This document shows positions 1 through 5,606 of a stretch of DNA of 8,048 bases, piece after piece. The stretch's first letter is position 1; each line of letters starts with the position of its first letter. Under the pieces are notes generated by a model. It did not search any database and had not been told where the DNA came from. It worked only from the letters and a program-made list of their open reading frames with translations. Source of the DNA: CAIWCD01 sp043782365 (lineage in GTDB: Bacteria; Myxococcota; Myxococcia; Myxococcales; 40CM-4-68-19); contig JAYWAO010000588.1 of the NCBI GenBank assembly GCA_043782365.1, positions 1-8,048 of the forward strand, read 5' to 3'. The position numbers were made by a program, and so were the translations under genes.

Positions 1-980
1 CGGCGCACCGTCTGGCAGGCATTGTTGAGGATGAAGTCGAGCCGCGGCAGCGAGTCGTTCAGGTGCTTGCAGAGCGCCTCCACCGAGGGGGTGTGGCGCA
101 GGTCGAGGCCATACACCTCGATACGGTCCTTGAATGACGGGTAATCGGCCTCGCGCGCGAAGCGGGCCGCCGCGTCGACGGGAAAGCGGGTGGTGACGAG
201 CACGCGCGCCCCCGCGCGCAGCAGCTTCACCGCGGCGTGGTAGCCGATCTTCACGCGCGCGCCCGTGACCAGCGCCACCTTCCCGGTGAGGTCGGCCGAC
301 TGGTTGCGCTTCTGCCAGTTGAGCGCGGCGCACTCCGGGCAGAGCTGGTCGTAGAACGGGTGCGGGGTGGTGAAGTCGTCCTTGCAGACGTAGCAGGCGC
401 GCGGCTCGCGCAGGCGGGGTCCGGGCGCGGGCGCGCCGGGCTCACCTGAAGCCTGCGCGTCCTGGGCCCTGGGTCCGCGCGCGCCGTCTGCGGTATCTGC
501 CGCAGCTTCGCGACGGTGTGCCTGCCGGACATCAGCTTCGGGGGGTCCGCGCGCGCCGTCTGCGGTATCTGCCGCAGCCTCGTGCAGGTCCTCGGCCGCG
601 CCGGCCCCGACCAAGGCGGAATCCACTGCCGCGCCTGCGGCGAGCGCGCGCGAGTCGAGAGAGCTGCCCTCGGCGAGCGGCGGCGGCGTGGGAAACACCG
701 GCGCGCGGCGCAGCGTGCGGATGCCCGACGACGCGAAGATTGCCTCGTCCGCCGCGCGGCGCTCCTCCTTCTCGGCCTTGCGGAAAGCCTTGGCGAGCTG
801 CCGGGCAGCGGGGCGATCGGGGCGAGAGACGCGGCCAGCGGCCTCGAGGAAGCGGCGGCGCAGCGGCTCGTCGAGCACACAGAGCGGGCCGCGGTCGGCG
901 CAGAGCTCCTCGAGCAGCGCGGTGGCGGCGAGCAGGCGGGCGTGGAAGTCGGCTGGGAAGTCTTCAGGGGCAGGCGGCAT
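1..980 (-). CDS. SDR-family NAD(P)-dependent oxidoreductase with N-terminal zinc-ribbon-like module (partial)
   Basis: Reading leftward from an ATG at 980-978, 326 codons are open and the frame runs off the left edge, so the C-terminal half is missing. Residues 1-100 are mostly charged and helical. About 105-190 is an Ala/Pro/Gly/Asp-rich linker with an internal repeat. Next come CYVCK (C196, C199) and LCPEC (C214, C217), which look like a four-cysteine metal site. The Rossmann fold begins near residue 228: a LTGKVALVTG strand, then the glycine-rich loop TGARVKIG (239-246), then VLVTTRFP, GLDLRHTPSVE and the NNACQTVRR motif (319-327). An NNAC in place of the classical NNAG, and TGxRVKIG in place of TGxxxGIG, fit a distinct SDR subgroup that I recall carrying the same cysteine module; I could not check this. 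The active-site YxxxK would lie beyond the edge. The substrate is unknown. The gene is transcribed divergently from the UPF0178 gene. Confidence 0.88.
   Translation of the reverse strand, partial: MPPAPEDFPADFHARLLAATALLEELCADRGPLCVLDEPLRRRFLEAAGRVSRPDRPAARQLAKAFRKAEKEERRAADEAIFASSGIRTLRRAPVFPTPPPLAEGSSLDSRALAAGAAVDSALVGAGAAEDLHEAAADTADGARGPPEADVRQAHRREAAADTADGARGPRAQDAQASGEPGAPAPGPRLREPRACYVCKDDFTTPHPFYDQLCPECAALNWQKRNQSADLTGKVALVTGARVKIGYHAAVKLLRAGARVLVTTRFPVDAAARFAREADYPSFKDRIEVYGLDLRHTPSVEALCKHLNDSLPRLDFILNNACQTVR
471..578. repeat. Two perfect 36-bp direct repeats, 72 bp apart, inside the SDR linker
   Basis: Positions 471-506 and 543-578 are identical over 36 bases (core ccgtctgcggtatctgccg) and start 72 bp apart. 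This equals one and a half copies of a 72-bp tandem unit. The period is 24 codons, so frame is kept: on the minus strand both copies encode AAADTADGARGP, at residues 135-146 and 159-170 of the SDR protein, each preceded by Glu. Perfect nucleotide identity, including synonymous positions, suggests a recent duplication rather than selection on the peptide alone. Confidence 0.9.
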
Positions 981-989
981 CGGCGCGGG

Positions 990-997
990 GGGATAGC
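990..997 (-). promoter_or_regulatory. Possible -10 element for the SDR gene
   Basis: On the minus strand GCTATCCC lies about ten bases before the SDR ATG. The same GCTATCC core occurs on the plus strand upstream of the four-gene operon (2663-2669). If it is a -10 box, transcription would start at or next to the ATG, giving a leaderless or near-leaderless mRNA; this agrees with the lack of a clear Shine-Dalgarno sequence. No convincing -35 box was found, so this is weak. Confidence 0.2.
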
Positions 998-1068
998 ACA
1001 GCGCGGGGCTGGTAGCGTAGAGAGCGCAGCGACACAGCGCTGCATCCCACGCACGCCAGCGAGCCCCC

Positions 1069-1527
1069 GTGAAGATCTGGATCGACGCCGACGCCTGCCC
1101 CGCCGCCATCAAGGAGATCATCCTGCGCGCAGCCCAGCGCCTTCAAGTCCACGCGGTCTTCGTCGCCAACAAGGCCCTCAAGCTGCCGGTCTCGCCCTAC
1201 GTCTCCTCGGAGCGCGTCGGCGCGGGGCTCGACGTGGCCGACCAGCGCATCGCCCAGGCGGCGCAGGCGGGCGACCTCGCCATCACCGCCGACATCCCGC
1301 TGGCGGCGGCGCTGGTGGCGAAAAAGGTAGTCACGCTCGACTCGCGGGGCGGCCTCTTCACCGAGGAGAGCATCGGCGAGGTGCTGGCGCTGCGGAACTT
1401 CCACCAGGAGCTGCGGGAGAGCGGCGTGCAGACGGGCGGTCCCAAGGGGTTCTCGCCGCGCGACGCGCAGCAGTTCGCGGGCGCCTTCGACCGCGAGCTG
1501 ACGAAGGCGCTGCGGCAGGCGAAGTGA
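1069..1527 (+). CDS. yaiI: UPF0178 (DUF188) family protein, YaiI/YqxD-like
   Basis: The product is 152 aa, the usual size for this family, and matches it end to end. The signature IDADACP lies at residues 5-11. It is followed by FVANKALKLP (31-40), VGAGLDVADQRI (50-61), GDLAITADIPLAAALVAKK (68-86), TLDSRGGLFTEESIG (89-103) and the C-terminal TGGPKGFSPRD (122-132). Conserved acidic residues D6, D8, D55, D58, D69 and D75 fit a PIN-like nuclease fold, but no biochemical role is established for the family. The start is GTG at 1069, because the conserved N-terminal MKIWIDADACP begins there. No strong Shine-Dalgarno sequence precedes it. It stands alone: divergent from the SDR gene and convergent with the histidine phosphatase. 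A cytoplasmic location is inferred, as no signal sequence is visible. Confidence 0.95.
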   Translation: MKIWIDADACPAAIKEIILRAAQRLQVHAVFVANKALKLPVSPYVSSERVGAGLDVADQRIAQAAQAGDLAITADIPLAAALVAKKVVTLDSRGGLFTEESIGEVLALRNFHQELRESGVQTGGPKGFSPRDAQQFAGAFDRELTKALRQAK

Positions 1528-1569
1528 GCCCGTCGCAGCGCGGTTGCGGGCCGGTCTGAGAGGTCGGAC

Positions 1570-1585
1570 GCAGCCGCGCGGCTGC
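1570..1585. terminator. Perfect GC palindrome between convergent genes, possible two-way terminator
   Basis: The sequence gcagccgcgcggctgc is a 6-bp stem with a 4-base loop, directly next to the TGA of the histidine phosphatase and 42 bases past the stop of the UPF0178 gene. Its position between converging genes suits transcription termination in both directions. It lacks a T-tract on either strand, so it is not a classical intrinsic terminator. Confidence 0.35.
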
Positions 1586-2251
1586 TCAGGCCCCCTCGAC
1601 CTCGGCGCCGCGCGGACCCTTCACCAGACCCGTGAGGTGGGCGCGGTCGTCGAGCCGCAAGAGCCGCCACCCGCCCGGCCCGCCCACCAGCGTGGTTAAC
1701 GAAGTGTTACCGATCGCCAGCTGCGGGTAGTCGAGCCCGGCCTGCGCGCCGAGGGCGTGGGCGAGCAGCGCGCGCACGGGCCCGCCGTGGCTGACGATGA
1801 GCAACGTCCCGCCGGCCACCCGCGCGGCCAGGCGGTCGAAGACCGCGCCGCACCGGGTCTGCAGCTGCGCGAAGCGCTCGGCCCCGCCCCGCGGCAGGTC
1901 CTCGCCGGAGTCGATGCGCGCGAGCACACCCGGGTCGAGCGCTTCGGCCTCGGGGCGCGTGCGTCCCGACCAGCGGCCCACGTCGATCTCGCGCAGGTCG
2001 CGTTCCACGACGAGCTCGCCGCCCACCGCCTCGGCCGCGAGCAGCGCGGTGCGGAGCGCGCGGTCCAGATCGCTCGACGCCACCAGGTGCGGCCGGAGGC
2101 CATCGGTGCGCAGCCGGGCCGCCAGCGCCGCCGCCTGCTGGAGGCCGAGCGCGTTGAGCGGGATGTCGGTGTGGCCCTGCCAGCGGAGGGCGCGGTTCCA
2201 GTCGGTCTCGCCGTGGCGCGAGAGGTGGATGGTGGTGGGGCCGGAGGACAT
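1586..2251 (-). CDS. Histidine phosphatase family protein (phosphoglycerate mutase-like)
   Basis: This is a 221-aa cytoplasmic enzyme of the branch 1 histidine phosphatase superfamily, which transfers phosphate through a phosphohistidine. The RHG signature LSRHGETDWN (residues 10-19) gives catalytic R12 and H13. GHTDIPLNALGLQQA (26-40) is the usual second block, SSDLDRALRTA (59-69) supplies R64, LREIDVGRWSG (86-96) supplies the acid E88, and the second catalytic histidine is H155 in IVSHGGPVRALL. All core residues are present, so it should be active. In the common GGES motif Ala replaces Ser (GGAERF, 122-127). Sequence alone does not separate a GpmB-like phosphatase from alpha-ribazole phosphatase or a sugar-phosphate phosphatase; no cobalamin genes are nearby. 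The ATG at 2251 is placed by the start of the conserved strand, and no clear Shine-Dalgarno sequence is visible. Confidence 0.93.
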   Translation of the reverse strand: MSSGPTTIHLSRHGETDWNRALRWQGHTDIPLNALGLQQAAALAARLRTDGLRPHLVASSDLDRALRTALLAAEAVGGELVVERDLREIDVGRWSGRTRPEAEALDPGVLARIDSGEDLPRGGAERFAQLQTRCGAVFDRLAARVAGGTLLIVSHGGPVRALLAHALGAQAGLDYPQLAIGNTSLTTLVGGPGGWRLLRLDDRAHLTGLVKGPRGAEVEGA

Positions 2252-2269
2252 CGGGCGGTTGTACCGCGC

Positions 2270-2305
2270 CGGGCGGTCGAGCCAGCAGGCGATTGAGGTC
2301 GGGCG
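2270..2305. repeat. Copy 1 of a block related to 2588-2672
   Basis: Reading rightward this short stretch upstream of the histidine phosphatase contains cgggcggtcgagc (2270-2282), ATTGAGG (2292-2298), CGG, GCTA and CTCGC in that order. The same elements occur in the same order at 2588-2672, with the 13-mer exact. In copy 2 about 50 extra bases lie between the 13-mer and ATTGAGG. The GC-rich 13-mer could match by chance; the ordered series is what makes common descent plausible. Confidence 0.4.
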
Positions 2306-2491
2306 CTACTCTCGCTTCCCCCTGCGGCGGAAGAGCGCGAGGCCGCCGAAGCCCGAGATCACCGCGCAGTAGAAGCCGAGGTCGTACCCGAAGCCGCTGT
2401 TCGCCTGCTCGGGAACGCCGCACGGAATTTCGCGAAGACCGGCAAATGCCGGGGCTAGAAGTGCGGCCAATAGAACGGGGATTTCGGCCAA
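2306..2491 (-). CDS. Small predicted exported or membrane protein of unknown function
   Basis: This is a 61-aa reading frame that I do not recognise. I chose the TTG at 2491-2489 because GAGG lies five bases upstream; the frame stays open to another TTG at 2521, which would give 71 aa but overlaps a hairpin. Residues 4-17 (IPVLLAALLAPAFA) form a hydrophobic stretch ending in a plausible signal-peptidase site, AFA-G, though there is no positive charge before it. Residues 38-54 form a second hydrophobic segment, followed by the basic tail RRRGKR. The layout (hydrophobic N-terminus, short polar stretch with C24, C42 just before a hydrophobic segment, then RRR) loosely recalls C-terminal sorting tails of the MYXO-CTERM type, but the match is poor. 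The first half uses more A/T-ending codons than its neighbours. It lies 54 bp upstream of the histidine phosphatase gene on the same strand and could be cotranscribed. It may not be a real gene. Confidence 0.4.
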   Translation of the reverse strand: MAEIPVLLAALLAPAFAGLREIPCGVPEQANSGFGYDLGFYCAVISGFGGLALFRRRGKRE

Positions 2492-2510
2492 CGTCTCCTC
2501 GCTACCCGGC

Positions 2511-2527
2511 ACTGGGGTCAAACCAGT
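2511..2527 (-). other. T-arm-like hairpin
   Basis: On the minus strand ACTGG-TTTGACC-CCAGT makes a perfect 5-bp stem with a 7-base loop, the exact geometry of a tRNA T-arm. The loop TTTGACC differs from the consensus TTCRANN at the normally invariant C56. A related sequence (GGTTTGACTCC) occurs 46 bases further up the same strand as part of the tRNA-like segment. The hairpin lies just upstream of the small ORF and could alternatively act in its 5' leader. Confidence 0.45.
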
Positions 2528-2548
2528 CGGCCCTGCTCGAGCGCCGCC

Positions 2549-2633
2549 GGTCTGGCGACGGGAGTCAAACCGTTCGGCGCTCTAGATCGGGCGGTCGAGC
2601 GCGACGCTGCTCGGCGAGCTGCGCTACCAGACC
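2549..2633 (-). ncRNA. tRNA-like cloverleaf, possibly a degenerate tRNA or tRNA-derived element
   Basis: The 85-nt minus-strand sequence starts GGTCTGG and ends CCAGACC, a perfect 7-bp acceptor-like stem, followed by G in the discriminator place. After the stem comes TA, as at tRNA positions 8-9. Inside are three hairpins: GCTC-GCC-GAGC (2609-2619), GCGCTC with GAGCGC around a 14-base loop (2577-2602), and ACGG-TTTGACTC-CCGT (2558-2573) in the T-arm place. Against a working tRNA: the D-arm loop is too short, the anticodon loop is twice the normal 7, the T-stem is 4 bp and C56 is T. I therefore do not call an amino acid. It may be a decayed tRNA, a tRNA-derived repeat, or a chance structure in GC-rich DNA. 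Confidence 0.3.
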
Positions 2634-2672
2634 ATCCCGTGCGGTCATTGAGGACGGTGGTCGCTATCCTCG
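2588..2672. repeat. Copy 2 of a block related to 2270-2305
   Basis: This block carries the exact 13-mer cgggcggtcgagc (2588-2600), then about 46 bases that form much of the tRNA-like segment, then ATTGAGG (2647-2653), CGG, CGCTA and CTCGC. The same ordered series occurs at 2270-2305 without the middle. The two blocks bracket the small ORF in direct orientation. Confidence 0.4.
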
Positions 2673-2687
2673 CGGGCCGATACCCGC
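2663..2687 (+). promoter_or_regulatory. Possible promoter and adjoining hairpin for the four-gene operon
   Basis: The stretch from 2634 to 2742 must hold the promoter for the downstream operon unless it lies further up. GCTATCCT (2663-2670) resembles an extended -10 box and shares its core with the element before the SDR gene. No good -35 box at the usual spacing is visible; TTGAGG at 2648 is too close. Immediately after it GCGGG-CCGATA-CCCGC (2672-2687) is a perfect 5-bp inverted repeat that would fall at the predicted transcript start, where it could be an operator or a 5' hairpin. About 55 bases further on is the gene start, preceded by GGAG. Confidence 0.25.
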
Positions 2688-2742
2688 TTAACCTGTTCCC
2701 CTTCCGCCGGTTCCGCCAAGGGTCCACACACCCGGAGCACCG

Positions 2743-4872
2743 ATGCACAGCTCCACCCCGCTGCTGGCTGCCCTCTTGTGCGGCGCGCTCGCCCTGCCTG
2801 CAGGCGCGGCCCCGCGCGCGCCATCGCTCGACGAGTACCGCCACTTCCGCGCGCTCAACATCGACCTGCGCGGACGGCTGCCCACCCGCGCGGAGCTGCG
2901 CGACTTCGAGAGCGCCGCATTTGACCTCGACGGCTGGCTCGACCGGCGGCTGGGCGAGGCGGGCTATGCCGACCGGCTGACGCGGGTCTACCTCGACGCG
3001 CTCCGGCTGCAGATCGGCAGCTCGTTCCAGTTCGTGCCGCCCTTGAACACGCTGCGGCGCCTCCCGGTGACCGGGCCCGATGGTAATACACTTTACCTCT
3101 ACTTCCGCGCCGGCCAGCGCCGGGTGCGGCCCGAGACCGACGGCGCCTTCTGCCTGACGCTCGACGAGACGGGCCAGCAGTACCCGCCCAACACGCTGCC
3201 CACCGTGCCCGACGGCGGCAGCGCGGTGGCCGTCAGCCAGGCCGTGCTCGACCAGTACACCACGCTCGTCTCGCCGTGGTGGCTCTACGCCGACTCGGAT
3301 CAGGCCGCGCCCGCAGACCACGTGCCGTTCAGCTACCCGGCGCCGCTCGCCGACGGCGGCGCGTCGAACCCGGCCGACTTCGCGGCGTGGCTCTCGGCGC
3401 ACCCGGGGTTCGCGGGGTTCCGGCCGGCCGCGGGGCTGCTCAGCGACCAGGCCGACGCAGGCCCGCCGGGGATCACACAAATCCGCATTTGCAAAGAGGA
3501 GGCGCAGACCGGCGCGGCGGGAACGGTGCTCGCCACGGGCCGCTGCACGACGGCGAACCCGCAGCCCTGGTGCACCAAGGGGAGCGCGCCGCCCTTTGGC
3601 CGGCTCTCGATGCCTCCCAACGACTCGGCCTTTGCTTCCGCCGCGCTCGCCGCCTCGAAGGGGACGAGCCCGCAGCCGCTGCCGCAGGTCGACTGCACCT
3701 CGAAGATCGGCTTCGCCAACTCTGCCGAGTGCGGCTGCGGGCCGGGCCTCGCGCGCTGCCTGCCCGGCCCCGGGCCTGGGTTCGAGACCGCCTCGCTCGT
3801 CTTCCCGGGGGTGGATCCGCTCGGGTCGGACACGCCGATCGCCGAGGCCTCCACGCAGCCTGCCTCCTCTTGGCAGCGGCTGTGGTGGGGCGAGGAGGCC
3901 GCGCGCTTCATCAATGACGTGTTTGCCAATGACCGGCCGTTTACCGAATTGCTCACGGCGCGGCGCTCGTTCGTCAATGGTCCGCTCGCGCAGTTCTACA
4001 AATCGGCGGCCGCCTCCACCTGCTGTGACGCGCCCGCCATCGCGGCCGGGATGCTCAGCCCCGTCCCGCTCTTTGATCCCGCGAACCTGCCCACCGATCT
4101 CCCGCCCCAGGCCGCGAGCGATTGGCGCCCCATCCCCGACCGCGGCCCGCACGCGAGCGGGCTGCTCACCATGCCCGTCTTCCTCACCAAGTACGGCTCG
4201 CGGCGGGCGCGGGCCCATGTGCTCTACCAGGCGTTCCTCTGCCGCGACTTCGTGGCGCCGAACCTCAGCCTCAAGCCGTCGAACAACCCAAATCTAATGT
4301 CGCGCGACGGCTGCATGGCCTGCCACGTGAAGCTCGAGCCGATGGCGGCCTACTTCGCCCGCATCCCCGAGAGCGACTGGGTCTGGTTACCGAAAGACAA
4401 GTTCCCCGTGCGCTACACGGGCTGCAAGCTCGACCCCGTCTTGGGCCTGCCGCTCAACAAGGCGCCCGACGCCGGGCCGTACTCCGGCAAGCTCACCTTC
4501 AACTGCACGCAGAGCTACTACGACCCGGCCTTCGGCGACGCGGCCGCGGGCACGCTGCGCGGGGCCTATCCCGACCTCGTGGCGGCGGCGCTGCCCGATG
4601 GCGGCGCGCACGCGGACCTCGGCCCGGGCGGGCTGGCCGCGGAGCTGTTCGCCAACCCCGAGTTCGACACCTGCGTGGCGCAGACGGTGGCCGAATCATT
4701 CCTCGGCCGCAGGCTGACCCGCGACGACGACCTGCTGCTCTCCTCGCTGACGCAGGCCTTCGAGGCGGGCGGCCGCAAGACGAAGGCGCTGGTGAAGGCC
4801 GTCGTCAAGAGCGACCCCTACCTGCACGGGAACAACTTGAGCTCGCAGGCGTGGCGCACGGGAGGCAAGTGA
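2743..4872 (+). CDS. Secreted c-type cytochrome-like protein with DUF1549, DUF1592, DUF1588 and DUF1585-like segments
   Basis: The 709-aa protein has a signal peptide (residues 1-23, LLAALLCGALALPAGAA). Residues 28-90 resemble DUF1549 (RALNIDLRGRLPTRAELRDF, then WLDRRLGEAGYADRLTRVYLDALR). Residues about 380-422 resemble DUF1592 (WWGEEAARFINDVFANDRPFTELLTARRSFVNGPLAQFYK). A DUF1588-like part follows (TMPVFLTKYGSRRARAHVLYQ) with one haem c motif, CMACH (C524, C527, H528), then KLEPMA. Residues about 640-700 resemble DUF1585 (SFLGRRLTRDDD, KALVKAVVKSDPYL). Between 240 and 340 is a cysteine-rich insert with seven Cys. These domains are known from planctomycete and myxobacterial surface cytochromes of unknown substrate. 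The ATG at 2743 follows GGAG five bases upstream. Its stop overlaps the next start by one base (TGATG), so the two are translationally coupled. A periplasmic or surface site and a redox role are inferred. Confidence 0.85.
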   Translation: MHSSTPLLAALLCGALALPAGAAPRAPSLDEYRHFRALNIDLRGRLPTRAELRDFESAAFDLDGWLDRRLGEAGYADRLTRVYLDALRLQIGSSFQFVPPLNTLRRLPVTGPDGNTLYLYFRAGQRRVRPETDGAFCLTLDETGQQYPPNTLPTVPDGGSAVAVSQAVLDQYTTLVSPWWLYADSDQAAPADHVPFSYPAPLADGGASNPADFAAWLSAHPGFAGFRPAAGLLSDQADAGPPGITQIRICKEEAQTGAAGTVLATGRCTTANPQPWCTKGSAPPFGRLSMPPNDSAFASAALAASKGTSPQPLPQVDCTSKIGFANSAECGCGPGLARCLPGPGPGFETASLVFPGVDPLGSDTPIAEASTQPASSWQRLWWGEEAARFINDVFANDRPFTELLTARRSFVNGPLAQFYKSAAASTCCDAPAIAAGMLSPVPLFDPANLPTDLPPQAASDWRPIPDRGPHASGLLTMPVFLTKYGSRRARAHVLYQAFLCRDFVAPNLSLKPSNNPNLMSRDGCMACHVKLEPMAAYFARIPESDWVWLPKDKFPVRYTGCKLDPVLGLPLNKAPDAGPYSGKLTFNCTQSYYDPAFGDAAAGTLRGAYPDLVAAALPDGGAHADLGPGGLAAELFANPEFDTCVAQTVAESFLGRRLTRDDDLLLSSLTQAFEAGGRKTKALVKAVVKSDPYLHGNNLSSQAWRTGGK

Positions 4873-5597
4873 TGCGCGCCCTTCGTGACTACACTTTCGT
4901 GCGGGCCGTCGTGCTGGTCGCATGCCTCGCGGGCTGCAAGCAGTCCGCGCCTTCCGGGCCGGCCTCGGCGGCGCCCGATCCCGCTGGCACGCTGGAAGGC
5001 CACGGCGACCTCCCGCTCGACACCTCGCGCAAGGAGGACCCGCGCCTGCTGGGCAGCGAGACGCTGGTGCGCAGCTACGTCTCGGTGTTCGGCGCGCTCG
5101 CCCCGCTGGAGGCGCAGCGCGTGCTGCAGGCAGGCGGGTCCGCGCTCTTCGATACCTGGAATGACTACCTCGGCGCGCTCGGGTTCCCCGACTACCGCGT
5201 CGACCTCCCGCGCAACGCGCAGACCAACGCGCTGATGGTGGCGACCTTCGAGCGCGTCGGCGTGGCGCTCTGCGACGCTGCGCTACAGAGGGACAAGGCG
5301 ATCGCCACGGCGGCGCAGCGGGCGGTGTTCGACTTCGACCTGCCCGTCGACCAGGGCCCGAGCAAGCTGGCGCTGGCGCAGTTCACGCCCGGATTCGATT
5401 CATTGCACAGGTTGTTCCTCGGATATCCGGCGGCGCTCGCGCCCACCGACCGGACCGCGCGCTTCTTCGCGCTCTACCAGGCCACGGTGGCTGCCCACAC
5501 AGCGCCCGGCGTGCCCACGCGCTTCAAGCCCAACGAGGCGGGCTGGTCCGCCGTCTGCCAGGGGCTGGCGCGCCACCCCGAATTCCACTTCTATTAG
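4872..5597 (+). CDS. Lipoprotein of unknown function, second gene of the operon
   Basis: The 241-aa product starts at the ATG overlapping the previous stop, with GGAGG six bases upstream. A lipobox LAGC (residues 19-22) after a hydrophobic stretch (V10-A20) marks lipid attachment at C22. Residues 23-50 are a Pro/Ala/Ser-rich spacer. The rest is helical and compact: SETLVRSYVSVFGAL (62-76), LFDTWNDYLGALGFPDYRVDLPRNAQTNAL (92-121), FERVGVALCDAAL (126-138) and a C-terminus W225-x3-CQGLARHPEFHFY. That ending resembles the last motif of DUF1553-type or related cytochrome-partner domains, where a phrase like 'L..SPEF.Y' closes the protein; this is a weak resemblance. I do not recognise a named family. 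No haem motif is present. The tight coupling to the gene before it and the nine-base gap to the gene after suggest a structural partner of both. Confidence 0.82.
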   Translation: MRALRDYTFVRAVVLVACLAGCKQSAPSGPASAAPDPAGTLEGHGDLPLDTSRKEDPRLLGSETLVRSYVSVFGALAPLEAQRVLQAGGSALFDTWNDYLGALGFPDYRVDLPRNAQTNALMVATFERVGVALCDAALQRDKAIATAAQRAVFDFDLPVDQGPSKLALAQFTPGFDSLHRLFLGYPAALAPTDRTARFFALYQATVAAHTAPGVPTRFKPNEAGWSAVCQGLARHPEFHFY

Positions 5598-5606
5598 GGA
5601 GACCCC

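Noticed and set aside
471..578. 36-bp repeats separated by 36 bp, resembling one CRISPR repeat-spacer-repeat unit
   Set aside because: Only two copies are present, the period is a whole number of codons, and both lie in frame inside a well-supported coding region with no cas genes nearby.
516..1559. 347-aa open frame on the plus strand
   Set aside because: Overlaps the SDR gene in antisense and the UPF0178 gene in another frame, both of which carry clear family motifs.
2549..2633. Calling a functional tRNA with a defined anticodon
   Set aside because: The anticodon-like loop is 14 bases, the D-like loop is 3 bases and the T-stem is 4 bp, so no anticodon can be assigned.
2293..2691. 132-aa open frame on the plus strand across the intergenic region
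   Set aside because: Arg/Ser-rich with no motif, no ribosome site, and it crosses the hairpins and the likely promoter region.
2518..4218. 566-aa open frame on the minus strand
   Set aside because: It lies antisense to the cytochrome-like gene, is Arg/Gly/Ala-rich low-complexity sequence and shows no domain; a GC-bias shadow.
4122..4871. Longer upstream start for the second operon gene
   Set aside because: The extension lies in a wrong frame of the cytochrome-like gene; the ATG at 4872 has a GGAGG site and starts a proper lipoprotein signal.
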